Made by a program: the position numbers and the translations under genes | Shown: piece after piece, positions 34,699-43,531 of the stretch | Position numbering within the stretch: the first letter of the stretch is position 1 | How the letters are laid out: every line of letters starts with the position of its first letter | Notes under the pieces: model-generated | Seen by the model: the letters and a program-made list of their open reading frames with translations, nothing else | Databases searched by the model: none | What the model was told of the DNA's origin: nothing | Source: Streptomyces sp. T12 | Lineage (GTDB): Bacteria > Actinomycetota > Actinomycetes > Streptomycetales > Streptomycetaceae | Assembly (NCBI RefSeq): GCF_028736035.1 | Contig: NZ_CP117866.1 | Location: 3,782,001 to 3,846,000, forward strand | Length of the DNA: 64,000 nt | Direction of reading: 5' to 3'

Positions 34699-35730
34699 CT
34701 ACTTGCTGGCCTTCGCGAGGCTCAGGGCGTACTGCGCCCACCACTCGCCCGCCTTCGGACCGCCCTTGCACTCGCCGTCCGACTCGCCCGGCCGCTTGAC
34801 CCACACATACGCGTCGACCAGCGGGTCCGCCGTCTTGGTCGTCGGCGTCTCCCCCAGCGCACGGCCCGGCGGGTTGCACCAGACCTCGTCCGGGTTGCCC
34901 CCGGTGAAGGGGCCGTTGCCGTTGCGGCTGGTGTCGATCACGAAGGGCTTGTTGCCCACCTTGGCGGCGAGTTCCTTGCCGTACGCGATCGAGTCCTGGG
35001 TCGTGTAGAAGTTGGAGACGTTGACCGAGAAGCCGTCGGCCTGGTCGATGCCCGCCCGCTTCAGGGGCTCGAAGATCTGGTCGGGGTGGCCCCAGCCGGC
35101 GTTGCCCGCGTCCAGGTAGACCTTGGTGTTCTTCAGGGCCTTGAGCTTGGCGACGGCGCCGCTCAGGAGGTCGTAGCGCTCCTCGTGGTACTCCTGGGCC
35201 GTGCAGTTGTCCACCATGTGCAGCACCGCGTCCGGCTCCAGGATCACCGTCGCCGCACGGTCGCCGATGCCCTTGGCGACGCTGTCGACGAACGCCCGGT
35301 AGGCGTTGCCGTCGGCGGCGCCGCCCTCCGAGAACTGGCCGCAGTCGCGGTGCGGGATGTTGTAGAGGACGAGCAGCGCCGTACGGCCCGCCTTGTCGGC
35401 GGCCTCGGTGAAGCCGCGTGCCTGCTGCTCCGGACTCTCCGGGCTGATCCACTCGCCCGTCGGCTGCTCCGCGATCTTGCGGATCTGCTCGGCGTCCTCC
35501 TTCTTGCCGGCCTTCTCGAAGGCCGCGACCTGCTCTGCCGCGTTGCCGTCCGGGTTCACCCAGAACGGATCGGTCTCCTTGGGCTGTTGGCTGATCCCGG
35601 CGCCGGCGTTGTCCTCCGGCTCCTCGCCGTCCCCGGAGGACGAACAGCCCGCGAGCAGCAGTGCCGCCCCCAGCACCACCGCGGACGTCCGCACGCGAGC
35701 GCCCCTCCAGGCCCCCCTCTTCAGGTACAT
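34699..35730 (-). CDS. GH6 endoglucanase-type lipoprotein
   Basis: 343 residues. A lipoprotein signal with lipobox LLLAGCSSS places the enzyme on the outer membrane face. The GH6 catalytic domain shows LYNIPHRDCGQFSEGGA, ATVILEPDAVLHMVDNC (catalytic Asp in EPDA), KVYLDAGNAGWGHPDQI, and GFSVNVSNFYTT. There is no cellulose-binding module. It most likely trims the CslA/GlxA glycan (the SCO2838/cslZ role, from memory). ATG 35730 follows GGGGGAG. It converges on glxA rather than sharing its operon. Confidence 0.88.
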   Translation of the reverse strand: MYLKRGAWRGARVRTSAVVLGAALLLAGCSSSGDGEEPEDNAGAGISQQPKETDPFWVNPDGNAAEQVAAFEKAGKKEDAEQIRKIAEQPTGEWISPESPEQQARGFTEAADKAGRTALLVLYNIPHRDCGQFSEGGAADGNAYRAFVDSVAKGIGDRAATVILEPDAVLHMVDNCTAQEYHEERYDLLSGAVAKLKALKNTKVYLDAGNAGWGHPDQIFEPLKRAGIDQADGFSVNVSNFYTTQDSIAYGKELAAKVGNKPFVIDTSRNGNGPFTGGNPDEVWCNPPGRALGETPTTKTADPLVDAYVWVKRPGESDGECKGGPKAGEWWAQYALSLAKASK

Positions 35731-35915
35731 CCAGCTCCCCCTCGGGTGCACTGTTCCAAGGCTCAATCCTGACATACGTGTCGTGGGCCCCACGAGGTCG
35801 CCGAGCCTTGTCGGGGAGCTGTTACAGCCACTATGACGGCTCTGATGAGCGGGGCAGGGGCGCGCCCGCAGGGGGCGGCATCCACAGGGGAACAGGGGAA
35901 GGGGAGTGGGCGGTC

Positions 35916-36698
35916 ATGCACCAGTCCACCCGGGAGATCCGGCTGGCACAGGCGTTGGTGGAGTCGGCGGACACCCTCACGGACGGCTTCGAGGCCGTGC
36001 GCTACTTACAACGCGTCGCCGACCACTGTGTGCGGTTGCTGGCCGCGCAGGCCGCCGGGTTCCTGCTGTTCGAGGAGGGCCGGACGGTGTTGCTGGCGGC
36101 GAGCGGCGCGCATCGGGAGGTCGCGACGGAACTGCTTCAGGCCCAGCGCGACGGCGGGCCCTGCCTGGACAGCTACGGCTCCGGCCGGCCGGTGCCGCCG
36201 GTCTCGATCAGGGCGGCCCGGGAAGCCGCCCGCTGGCCGGAGTTCACCGAGCGGGCGCTCGTCCACGGCATCGCCGCCACCTACGCGGTCCCCCTGCGCC
36301 GCCGGCAGCAACTGCTCGGCGCCCTCAACGTGTTCGTCCCCGAGCTCCCCACCGAGGACGACGAGGACGCCGACGGTGCGGCGCTGCGGCTGGCCCAGCT
36401 CATCGCCGACTGCGCGGCCCTCGGACTGCAGAACAACACGACGTACGTCCAATGCCGCACCCACGCCGGTCAGTTGCAGCAGGCGCTGTCCAGCAGGGTG
36501 CGCATCGAGCAGGCCAAGGGCATGCTCGCCGAGCGCTGGAACACCGCGGCCGACCACGCCTTCGTAGCGATGCGGCAGTACGCGCGCCGCCATCGGCTGC
36601 CCCTGGACCGGGTCGCGACGGCGGTCATCGGCCGGGTCGCGGACGACGCCGCGCTGCGCCGGGAGGCGGAGCGGGCGGACGGCGAGGGACGCGCGTAG
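35916..36698 (+). CDS. GAF and ANTAR domain regulator
   Basis: 260 residues. A GAF sensor domain at ~20-165 (DHCVRLLAAQAAGFLLFEEG, YAVPLRRRQQLLGALNVFVP) is followed by a C-terminal ANTAR RNA-binding domain at ~190-250 (LSSRVRIEQAKGMLAERWNT, AFVAMRQYARRHRLPLDRVA). ANTAR proteins are transcription antiterminators that bind two-hairpin RNAs. ATG 35916 has GGGGAG 9 bp upstream. Single gene. Confidence 0.88.
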   Translation: MHQSTREIRLAQALVESADTLTDGFEAVRYLQRVADHCVRLLAAQAAGFLLFEEGRTVLLAASGAHREVATELLQAQRDGGPCLDSYGSGRPVPPVSIRAAREAARWPEFTERALVHGIAATYAVPLRRRQQLLGALNVFVPELPTEDDEDADGAALRLAQLIADCAALGLQNNTTYVQCRTHAGQLQQALSSRVRIEQAKGMLAERWNTAADHAFVAMRQYARRHRLPLDRVATAVIGRVADDAALRREAERADGEGRA

Positions 36699-36862
36699 CC
36701 CCCCCCTCGGCCTTCCTCTAGGCCCCGGCCGTCATCCGTTCTACAGTCTTCCCCGGACGACCCCAGCCCCCGGTCGGACGATCCCCCCACTCTGGTCACC
36801 CAAAGCCTCCCGCGTCGGTCGCCGGGTTACTCCCGCAGCCCGTGCGCGCGCGGTCGAGGACC

Positions 36863-36906
36863 GGCCCGGTCGACGGCTTCGGGGGGAGCGGGCCGTCGAC
36901 CGGGCC
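36863..36906. terminator. strong hairpin between convergent genes
   Basis: GGCCCGGTCGACGGC (36863-36877) pairs perfectly with 36892-36906. It probably ends both the ANTAR gene and the sortase operon. Confidence 0.85.
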
Positions 36907-36924
36907 AGGTACGCCCCGGGTCCG

Positions 36925-37590
36925 TCACAGCCCCGTGCCCGTGAGGTACGCCGAGACGATCACGTTCGCCGTGTAGCTGCGGGTCGCCCGGTCGAAGGTG
37001 CCGCCGCAGGTGATCAGGCGCAGTTCGGCACGTCCGGAGCGGTGGGCCCCGTAGGCCTGCCGGGCGTCGAAGCGGTCGCGGGCGACGACCTGGACGTCGT
37101 CCACGGTGAACTCGGCGAGCTTGCCGTCGTCGCGGAGCACCCGCACCGTGGCGCCCGGCTTCAGCGCGCCGATCCGGTGGAAGACGGCGGGCCGGGTCCG
37201 GGTGTCGGCATGCCCCACCATCAGCGCGGCCCCGGCAGCTCCCGGCTTCACCCCGGCCGCGTACCACCCGACGGCGCCTGCCTGGTCGTAGGGCGGCGGA
37301 TCGATCGCGCCCCTCGGGTCGAGGCCCCGGGCGAGAACCGGTGCCTGCACTTCGAGGCCCGGTATGTCGAGGCGCTGCGGCAGCGCGTCGCCCAACGGCC
37401 GTGCCGCGGCTGGCAGTTCCAGCTCCGGTGGCCGTCCGACCGCCGCGACGTCGCCCGACACCGGTGCGGACACGCCCGGCTGTACGTCGCTGATCTCCCG
37501 CCCCCACAGCCACAGCCCGAGCAGCAGCACGACCCAGGCCACGCCCATGAGGAGGCGGCCACCGTAGGCGGGGCGTTCGTGCTCGGACAT
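36925..37590 (-). CDS. class F sortase
   Basis: 221-residue membrane transpeptidase. An N-terminal helix (LLMGVAWVVLLLGLWLWG) is followed by the sortase barrel with catalytic His in LMVGHADTRTRP, Cys in LRLITCGGTFD and Arg in RATRSYTANVIVS. Class F is the form common in actinobacteria. It is 2 bp from the upstream secreted-protein gene, so they share an operon. Substrate not known; the operon partner lacks a clear sorting motif. Confidence 0.88.
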   Translation of the reverse strand: MSEHERPAYGGRLLMGVAWVVLLLGLWLWGREISDVQPGVSAPVSGDVAAVGRPPELELPAAARPLGDALPQRLDIPGLEVQAPVLARGLDPRGAIDPPPYDQAGAVGWYAAGVKPGAAGAALMVGHADTRTRPAVFHRIGALKPGATVRVLRDDGKLAEFTVDDVQVVARDRFDARQAYGAHRSGRAELRLITCGGTFDRATRSYTANVIVSAYLTGTGL

Positions 37591-37592
37591 GG

Positions 37593-38123
37593 TCAGCGGG
37601 GGTCGCGTCTGCGACGGGCGCTGCGCAGCGCCACGGCGGTGGCGGCGACGCCCGCGAGGACCAGCCCGGTCACGGTGTGCGCCGTGCCGGGACCGGCCGC
37701 GCGGGCGTCCACGACGGCGGCGTGTGCGGTGCCCCCGCCCCCTGCGGGGACGGGGGCCACGGGAGAAGCGGGGGCCGACGGCTGCGCCCCTTTCCGTACG
37801 ACGGTGACGGCGCCGGTGCGGGACGCGTCCCCGCAGGCGACCTTCACGTCGTACGTGCCCGCCGTGAGCGCGGAGCGGATGCGGCTCTCGCCGACGAGGG
37901 TGCCGTCCGCCGCGGCGGTGAGGCGTGCGTCGGCGACGAACGCGGCGGAGACGGCCGTGGCGGTCCTGTGCGGGCAGCCGCTCATCCGCAGCGCGACGTC
38001 GCCGCCGGGTCGGGGGGACGACGGACTGACCGAGACACCCCCGTCCGCCGCGTAGGCCGCCGGGGTGGCGGCGACCGCGCCCAGGGCGGCGATCGCACAG
38101 AGAGTGACCCGCAGTGATCCCAT
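37593..38123 (-). CDS. secreted/anchored protein in operon with class F sortase
   Basis: 176 residues. It has a signal peptide (LCAIAALGAVAATPAAYA), an Ig-like beta domain (RPGGDVALRMSGC, AGTYDVKVACGDASR), a Pro/Gly linker, then a C-terminal helix (VTGLVLAGVAATAVALRS) and RRRRD tail. This is the shape of a sortase substrate but no LPxTG or LAxTG is visible before the helix. ATG 38123 has GGAGG 6 bp upstream. Confidence 0.75.
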   Translation of the reverse strand: MGSLRVTLCAIAALGAVAATPAAYAADGGVSVSPSSPRPGGDVALRMSGCPHRTATAVSAAFVADARLTAAADGTLVGESRIRSALTAGTYDVKVACGDASRTGAVTVVRKGAQPSAPASPVAPVPAGGGGTAHAAVVDARAAGPGTAHTVTGLVLAGVAATAVALRSARRRRDPR

Positions 38124-38251
38124 CGTGAACCTCCAGATATCTGGAGACTCCCCCCGGGCCACCGGCCCCGCATCCTCAGCGGGGCCGGACTGCTCCGTAC
38201 GGGTCGTGTTCCGGGCCGACCGCCACGCGGCGGAGCCGCTATCGGCCGCAG

Positions 38252-39031
38252 TCAGATCCGGTCGACGAGGTCCGCGATCGAGTCCACGATCTTGGACGGC
38301 CGGTACGGGAAGTTCTCGACCTGCTCGGGCCGGGTCAGTCCGGTGAGCACCAGGAACGTCTGCATCCCGGCCTCCATGCCGGCCAACACGTCGGTGTCCA
38401 TACGGTCGCCGATCATGGCGCTGGTCTCGGAGTGGGCGCCGATGGCGTTCAGCCCGGTCCGCATCATCAGCGGGTTCGGCTTGCCCGCGAAGTAGGGCTG
38501 CTTGCCGGTCGCCTTGGTGATCAGCGCGGCCACCGCACCGGTCGCCGGGAGCGGGCCCTCGGCGGAGGGGCCGGTCTCGTCGGGGTTGGTGCAGATGAAA
38601 CGGGCGCCGTCGTTGATGAGCCGCACGGCCTTGGTCATGGCCTCGAAGGAGTAGGTGCGGGTCTCGCCGAGGACGACGTAGTCCGGCTCGTGGTCGGTGA
38701 GGATGTAGCCGATGTCGTGCAGCGCGGTGGTCAGGCCCGCCTCGCCGATGACGTACGCCGAGCCGCCGGGGCGCTGGTCGTCGAGGAACTGGGCGGTGGC
38801 CAGCGCCGAGGTCCAGATGTTCTCCAGCGGCACTTCCAGGCCCATGCGGTTCAACCGGGCGTGCAGGTCGCGCGGGGTGTAGATCGAGTTGTTGGTGAGG
38901 ACGAGGAAGGGCCGGCCGGACTCACGCAGCTTCTTGATGAAGGCGTCGGCGCCGGGGATCGGCACGCCCTCGTGGATCAGTACGCCGTCCATGTCGGTGA
39001 GCCATGACTCGATGGGCTTGCGGTCTGGCAT
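38252..39031 (-). CDS. HAD-IIA (NagD-like) phosphatase
   Basis: 259 residues. HAD motif I is WLTDMDGVLIHEG, motif II VLTNNSIYTPRD, motif III Lys in FAGKPNPLMM and motif IV IGDRMDTDVLAGMEAG. NagD-type sugar or nucleotide phosphatase, cytoplasmic. ATG 39031 follows AGGAG. The gene is complete, unlike the decayed locus next to it. Confidence 0.9.
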   Translation of the reverse strand: MPDRKPIESWLTDMDGVLIHEGVPIPGADAFIKKLRESGRPFLVLTNNSIYTPRDLHARLNRMGLEVPLENIWTSALATAQFLDDQRPGGSAYVIGEAGLTTALHDIGYILTDHEPDYVVLGETRTYSFEAMTKAVRLINDGARFICTNPDETGPSAEGPLPATGAVAALITKATGKQPYFAGKPNPLMMRTGLNAIGAHSETSAMIGDRMDTDVLAGMEAGMQTFLVLTGLTRPEQVENFPYRPSKIVDSIADLVDRI

Positions 39032-39106
39032 GTCGCTGTGCTCCTGGCCTGCGTGCGGGATGAGCGGGGGCGCCGGAACCACGGCGTACCGACGCCCCCA
39101 GGGTAA

Positions 39107-39236
39107 TCAGGAGTGGCTGATCCTGACCCCGTCGATCACCCAGTACCAGTTGTTGGACCCGGTGCAGCGGAACCGGGAGTCAACGCTGGAGGCCCCGGAG
39201 GGAACGTCGAGGGTCAGCGACTGGGGCTGCGAGCAT
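39107..39236 (-). pseudogene. 3' remnant of a secreted-protein gene
   Basis: About 43 codons encode CSQPQSLTLDVPSG then RFRCTGSNNWYWVIDGVRIS and a stop. This looks like the C-terminal end of an extracellular beta-sandwich domain protein. No start or upstream part exists; the frame is cut at about 39236 where phosphonatase-like sequence begins in another frame. Confidence 0.5.
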
Positions 39237-39698
39237 TCCCGGCAACTCCGCCACGCTGTCCAGCACCTGGGTCGCCGCGGCCGCCGTCCGCAGGAACGCG
39301 GTGAGGACCATGTCCGGGTACGGCCGTCCCCGGCCACCGGCGTCGGCGGGGCACAGGGTGAGGGGGACCAGGTCGTGCCAGCCCAGCGCGGTCAGGATCG
39401 CGTCCTGCGTGGGGCGGGCGAAGCCGGTGGTCAGCACCACCGTGCGGCCCTGGGCCGTGAGCGCCTCGATGGCCTCCTGGGCCTTCGGCTCCTCCCCGAA
39501 CAGGTGCCGGAAGACGGAGATCTTGGACTCGCCCATGGTGGCGCGGACGTACTCCAGCATCGAGTCGGGATCCGCGCCGAGGTGGCGTGCGGCCGCCGCG
39601 AAGGCCTGCTCGACGAGGCCGCCGTCGGCGACGGTCGTACCGGCCATGTCGAGGACGACGAGCCGGATGTCTCGCTCGCCATCGGCCATGTCGGTCAC
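39180..39698 (-). pseudogene. internally deleted phosphonatase-like HAD hydrolase
   Basis: 172 codons. The start is typical of phosphonoacetaldehyde-hydrolase-like proteins: LVVLDMAGTTVADGG (HAD motif I), YVRATMGESKISVFRHLFGE. Compared with the family as I know it, two pieces are missing in frame. One lies between EEPKAQ and EAIEALT (about 28 residues); the other lies between FLRTAAAA and TQVLDSVAELPG (about 50 residues, including the GDTxxD metal motif). Past ELPGMLA the frame runs into a foreign tail. GTG 39698 overlaps the previous stop (GTGA). It is almost certainly inactive. Confidence 0.65.
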
Positions 39699-40192
39699 CA
39701 GCCCAGTTCGTTCGCGGTCGTCTCGGCGATGGCCGGCGAGCAGGTCATCCCGCGCCCGCCGGGCCCGATGACCAGCCACACCCCGTCGCGCACCCGCTGT
39801 CGGTGCACGACCCGGCCCGGGTCGGTGCATTGCGCGTACACCCCCGCCCACCGGCGCCGGATCTTCGGCAGCGGGCGGCCGAGGAAGGACTCGACGACCT
39901 CGGTGAGGGAGAGGGGCTGTTCGAGCTTGGGTCCGGCGACGACCGTGCCCCGCCCCTGCCGCCGCAGCTTCCCCTCCAGTACGAGTTCGCGGATCGCCTG
40001 CCGGACGGTCTCGCGGGCGACCTCGTAACTCTCGGAGAGGTCGCGCTCGGTGGGGAGCGGGTCGCCCTCGCCGAGTTCTGCGATGAGGTGGTCGAGCCGG
40101 GCCTTCACCGCGTAGTACTTCGGGATCCGGCCGTGCTCCGGGATGCCGTCGCGGACGGGGACGCCGGGGGCCTGGTCGTTGGGGTAGTCCAC
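39695..40192 (-). pseudogene. fusion of GntR N-terminus with C-terminus of an FAD oxidoreductase
   Basis: 165 codons. Residues ~1-95 are a GntR winged helix (RLDHLIAELGEGDPLPTERD, VARETVRQAIRELVLEGKL, RRQGRGTVVAGP). The GntR effector domain is absent. From about residue 98 the sequence (LTEVVESFLGRPLPKIRRRW, WLVIGPGGRGMTCSPAIAET) looks like the last ~65 residues of the DAO-type FAD oxidoreductase (TIGR03364) normally encoded beside such a regulator and a phosphonatase. An in-frame deletion of ~1.5 kb would explain it. It may still bind DNA. Confidence 0.6.
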
Positions 40193-40222
40193 GCAGGGAT
40201 CGTCGCAGACGGGAGGGCCGGA

Positions 40223-41065
40223 TCAGCGGCGCCTCCGGGCGACCAGCAGCGCGGCGCCGGCCAGGATCATGGCCACGGTGGCGGTGAGGGTGGCGCCGTG
40301 GGGTGAGGTGAGGCCGGTGCGGGCGAGTTCGTCGGCGAGGGTGAGCTGGTTGCGGGCGCTGCCTGTGCCCGGGGTTGCCGAGGGGGCCGGGGAGGCGGGG
40401 GCGGCCGAGGCGTCCCGGCCTGTCGGGTCGGCCGCATCGGTCCGGTCGGCTGCGATGGTGAAGCGGTAGTCGTTGGACTGGCCGACCCAGTCGCCGTCGC
40501 GGTCGTGGCGCTGTACGACGGCCGCGTTGGCGGTGATCTCGTTCGGTGCGGCGTCCGAGGTGATGGCGAGCCGGACCTTCACGGTGATGGTCTTGCCGGG
40601 ACCGACGGTGAAGCCGGGGAAACCGCCGAAGGCACCGACGAGTTCGTCCTCGTCGGTGGTCTCGAAGCGGACGGGGCGGGGGCGGGCAGCATCCGGGCTG
40701 CCGGTCCGGCTGCCCTCCGAACTGCCGTCCGAGCTGCCGCCCTGGCTCCCCGTCGGGATGCCGTAGAACTCCAGGCGGGGCTGGGACGGCTTCAGTGCCC
40801 GCTTGCCGTCGACGAGGACGACGACGGGGTGGATGCCGGTGCAGGTGCGGCCGGTCGTGTTGGTGAGGTCCAGGTACCAGGTACCGAATCCGCCACCGGC
40901 CGCATAGGAGGCGGGGCCGCCGTGGAGGCGGGTGGTGAGGGGGAAGTCCCCGTCGTCGGTGGCGCAGCTGGGGAGCGCGGCGAGAGGTTCCGCGCGCACC
41001 GGGGGCGCTGCGGCGAGGAGGGCGGCTGCTGCGAGGCAGAGGGAGGCGGGTGTGTGCAGTCGCAT
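40223..41065 (-). CDS. LAxTG cell-surface protein (class E sortase substrate)
   Basis: 280 residues. It has a signal peptide (LHTPASLCLAAAALLAAAPP), beta-rich extracellular domain(s) with a Ser/Gly linker (GSQGGSSDGSSEGSR), an Ala/Pro/Thr-rich stalk, then a sorting signal: LARTG, a hydrophobic helix (ATLTATVAMILAGAALLVA) and RRRR. LAxTG is the motif used by Streptomyces class E sortases. A class E sortase gene lies at 46387-47175. ATG 41065 has no strong ribosome site. Function unknown; adhesion or wall structure is possible. Confidence 0.8.
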   Translation of the reverse strand: MRLHTPASLCLAAAALLAAAPPVRAEPLAALPSCATDDGDFPLTTRLHGGPASYAAGGGFGTWYLDLTNTTGRTCTGIHPVVVLVDGKRALKPSQPRLEFYGIPTGSQGGSSDGSSEGSRTGSPDAARPRPVRFETTDEDELVGAFGGFPGFTVGPGKTITVKVRLAITSDAAPNEITANAAVVQRHDRDGDWVGQSNDYRFTIAADRTDAADPTGRDASAAPASPAPSATPGTGSARNQLTLADELARTGLTSPHGATLTATVAMILAGAALLVARRRR

Positions 41066-41200
41066 AAACACATGACCATGCCGGGTGGGGGCGGCTTCCG
41101 GGCGGTGCCATTCCGTACGGCTCCGCAAGTCCCCTCGATCAGCGCACGGGGATCAGCGCACGGCCATCAGCGCACATCGAGCAGCGCCGGCGAACCGCCC

Positions 41201-42409
41201 TCACCCCTGCGCCCGCCCGAACAACGGCGCCAGCAGCAGCTGAGCCGCCCCCTCGGCGACCCCCCGCCCCCCGCTGGAGGCCACCCGCACCGGCACCGCG
41301 TCCCCGCCCGCGCGCCGGGCGCGTTCGTCGAGGACGGCGGCGACCCCGCGTACGAAGGTGTCGGGCGCGGCGGCGACCGTGCGGCCGCCCAGCAGGACGA
41401 CGTCGACGTCGAGCAGCGCGACCAGGTTGCCGGCCGCGGTGCCGAGCACGCGGGCCGCCTCGGCCATCTCGCCCCGCGCCACGGCGGCCAGGCACAGCGC
41501 CTCGACGCAGCCACGGTTGCCGCACCCGCAGGGCGGCCCGTCCAGCTGGACGACCTGGTGCCCGAACTCCCCGGCTCCCGTACGGGTGCCCCGGTGCACC
41601 GCGCCCCCGATCACGAGCCCGCCGCCGAGCCCCGCGCCGAAGTGCAGATAGGCGAAGGACGCGAGGGCCCCGGCCGCTCCCCCGACCGCGAGCCCGAGGG
41701 CGGCGGCGTTGGTGTCCTTGTCGACGACGACCGGGAGCAAGAGCCGCCGCGCGAGCACGTCCCGCAGCGGGAAGCCGTTCCACTCCGGGAACCCGGTGAC
41801 CCGGTGCAGCACGCCACTCCGGTGGTCGAGGGGCCCGGGCAGCGCCACGCCGACACCGAGCACGGCACCCGACCGACCGGCCCCGGCCGCCAGCTCCCCC
41901 GCCTCGCGCACGACCCGCTCGACGACCGTCTCCGCACCGGCCCCCAGGTCCAGTGGGGTCCTGCGCCGCGCGACCACAGCCCCCGTCAGATCACAGAGCA
42001 CGGCCGTCAACTCGTCCCGGTCCAGATGCACGCCCACCGCATGCCCGGCCTCCGGCACCAGCCGCAGCACCGTACGCGGCTTGCCTCCCGTCGACGCCCG
42101 GCGCCCCGCCTCCGCCGCGAGACCGTCCTCCCGCAGCCGGGCGGTGATCTTGCTGACGGCCTGCGGGGTGAGGCCGGTGCGCTCGGCGAGTTCGAGTCGG
42201 CTGATGCCCTCGGGACCGGCCGTGCGCAGCAGGTCGAGCACGAGCGCGGTGTTGTGGCTGCGCAGGGCGCCGAGCTGCATCGAATTGCGGCTCCGCCGCA
42301 CGGCGCCGTCGGCCGTGTCGCCGGACGTGCCGCCCACCTCTGTGCCCGTCGTGGCGCCCGCCACCGCGCCGTCGCCGGCACCGTCCTTCGTCCTGTTCAC
42401 GCCGCCCAT
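41201..42409 (-). CDS. ROK family transcriptional repressor
   Basis: 402 residues. A winged helix at ~45-105 (SRLELAERTGLTPQAVSKIT) is followed by a ROK sugar-kinase-like domain with VVVDKDTNAAALG, the glycine-rich YLHFGAGLGGGLVIGG and the zinc/ROK signature CGCGNRGCVEAL. A Gly/Thr-rich N-terminal extension may be partly non-coding. It is divergent from a Gfo/Idh/MocA oxidoreductase across a perfect palindrome, its likely operator. Sugars are usual effectors. Confidence 0.85.
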   Translation of the reverse strand: MGGVNRTKDGAGDGAVAGATTGTEVGGTSGDTADGAVRRSRNSMQLGALRSHNTALVLDLLRTAGPEGISRLELAERTGLTPQAVSKITARLREDGLAAEAGRRASTGGKPRTVLRLVPEAGHAVGVHLDRDELTAVLCDLTGAVVARRRTPLDLGAGAETVVERVVREAGELAAGAGRSGAVLGVGVALPGPLDHRSGVLHRVTGFPEWNGFPLRDVLARRLLLPVVVDKDTNAAALGLAVGGAAGALASFAYLHFGAGLGGGLVIGGAVHRGTRTGAGEFGHQVVQLDGPPCGCGNRGCVEALCLAAVARGEMAEAARVLGTAAGNLVALLDVDVVLLGGRTVAAAPDTFVRGVAAVLDERARRAGGDAVPVRVASSGGRGVAEGAAQLLLAPLFGRAQG

Positions 42410-42425
42410 TGTCCCTGGCGCTTGC

Positions 42426-42450
42426 ACTTTGGCAACAGCGTTGCCAAAGT
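42426..42450. promoter_or_regulatory. perfect palindrome, probable ROK operator
   Basis: ACTTTGGCAAC-AGC-GTTGCCAAAGT, 11-bp arms, sits between the divergent ROK regulator and oxidoreductase genes and ends 7 bp before the latter's ATG. It would block both promoters. Confidence 0.8.
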
Positions 42451-42457
42451 GGGCTTC

Positions 42458-43531
42458 ATGAGTGCTACTCCCCTCCGCGTCGGCCTGGTCGGCTACGGCC
42501 TCGCCGGATCCGTCTTCCACGCCCCGCTGATCGCCACCACCGAGGGGCTCGCCCTGGACACGGTGGTCACGTCGAACCCCGAGCGGCAGAAGCAGGCCCG
42601 CACCGAGCACCCGGACGTACGGGTCGCCGCCACCCCCGACGAGCTGCTCGCCCGCGCCGCCGACCTCGACCTGGTGGTCATCGCGTCCCCGAACAAGACG
42701 CACGTCCCGCTCGCGACCGCCGCCCTGAAGGCGGGCCTCGCGGTCGTCGTGGACAAGCCGATCGCCGGTACGGCGGCCGAGGCACGCGAGCTGGCGGCGC
42801 TGGCCGAGGAGCGCGGCCTGCTCCTGTCCGTCTTCCAGAACCGCCGCTGGGACAACGACTTCCTGACGCTGCGTCGGCTCCTGGCCGAGGGCGAGCTGGG
42901 CGACGTATGGCGCTTCGAGTCCCGCTTCGAGCGCTGGCGGCCGCAACCCAAGGGCGGTTGGCGGGAGTCCGGCGACCCGGCAGAGATCGGAGGTCTGCTG
43001 TACGACCTCGGCAGCCATGTCGTCGACCAGGCGCTGGTCCTGTTCGGCCCGGTCACGCAGGTGTACGCCGAGTCGGTCGTCCGCCGCCCCGGCGCCGAGA
43101 CGGACGACGACACGTTCATCGCGCTCACGCACGCGAACGGCGTCCGCTCCCACCTGTACGCCTCCGCGACGACCGCCCAGCTCGGCCCCCGCTTCCGGGT
43201 GCTGGGCTCGAAGGCGGGCTATGTGAAGTACGGCCTGGACCCGCAGGAGGCGGCACTGCGGGAGGGGCAGCGGCCCGGCGCGGCTAAGGACTGGGGCACG
43301 GAACCCGAGTCGCTGTGGGGCCGTGTGGGCTCTGGGGAGTCCCCCCTGACGGGCGGCGGCCGCGTCGAACCCACCCTCCCGGGCGACTACCCCGCCTACT
43401 ATGCGGCCGTGGAAAAGGCTCTGCTGGACGGCGGCCCCAACCCGGTGACGGCGCTGGAGGCGGCATCCGCCCTCGACGTACTGGAGGCGGCACGTCGTTC
43501 GGCCCGTGACGGAGTGGCGGTGAAGCTGTGA
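42458..43531 (+). CDS. Gfo/Idh/MocA family oxidoreductase
   Basis: 357-residue NAD(P)-dependent dehydrogenase. N-terminal Rossmann motif VGLVGYGLAGSVFHAPLI, the conserved VDKPIAGTAAEAREL (catalytic Lys in EKP-like position), and GGLLYDLGSHVVDQALVLFG (active-site His). It probably oxidises a sugar or inositol-like compound. The ATG at 42458 overlaps the operator region. The stop overlaps the next start (GTGA), so two genes form an operon under the ROK regulator. Confidence 0.88.
   Translation: MSATPLRVGLVGYGLAGSVFHAPLIATTEGLALDTVVTSNPERQKQARTEHPDVRVAATPDELLARAADLDLVVIASPNKTHVPLATAALKAGLAVVVDKPIAGTAAEARELAALAEERGLLLSVFQNRRWDNDFLTLRRLLAEGELGDVWRFESRFERWRPQPKGGWRESGDPAEIGGLLYDLGSHVVDQALVLFGPVTQVYAESVVRRPGAETDDDTFIALTHANGVRSHLYASATTAQLGPRFRVLGSKAGYVKYGLDPQEAALREGQRPGAAKDWGTEPESLWGRVGSGESPLTGGGRVEPTLPGDYPAYYAAVEKALLDGGPNPVTALEAASALDVLEAARRSARDGVAVKL

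Noticed and set aside
37593..38123. LPxTG or LAxTG motif in the class F sortase partner
   Set aside because: The helix and basic tail are there but the preceding residues (GTAHTVTGL) do not form a sorting motif.
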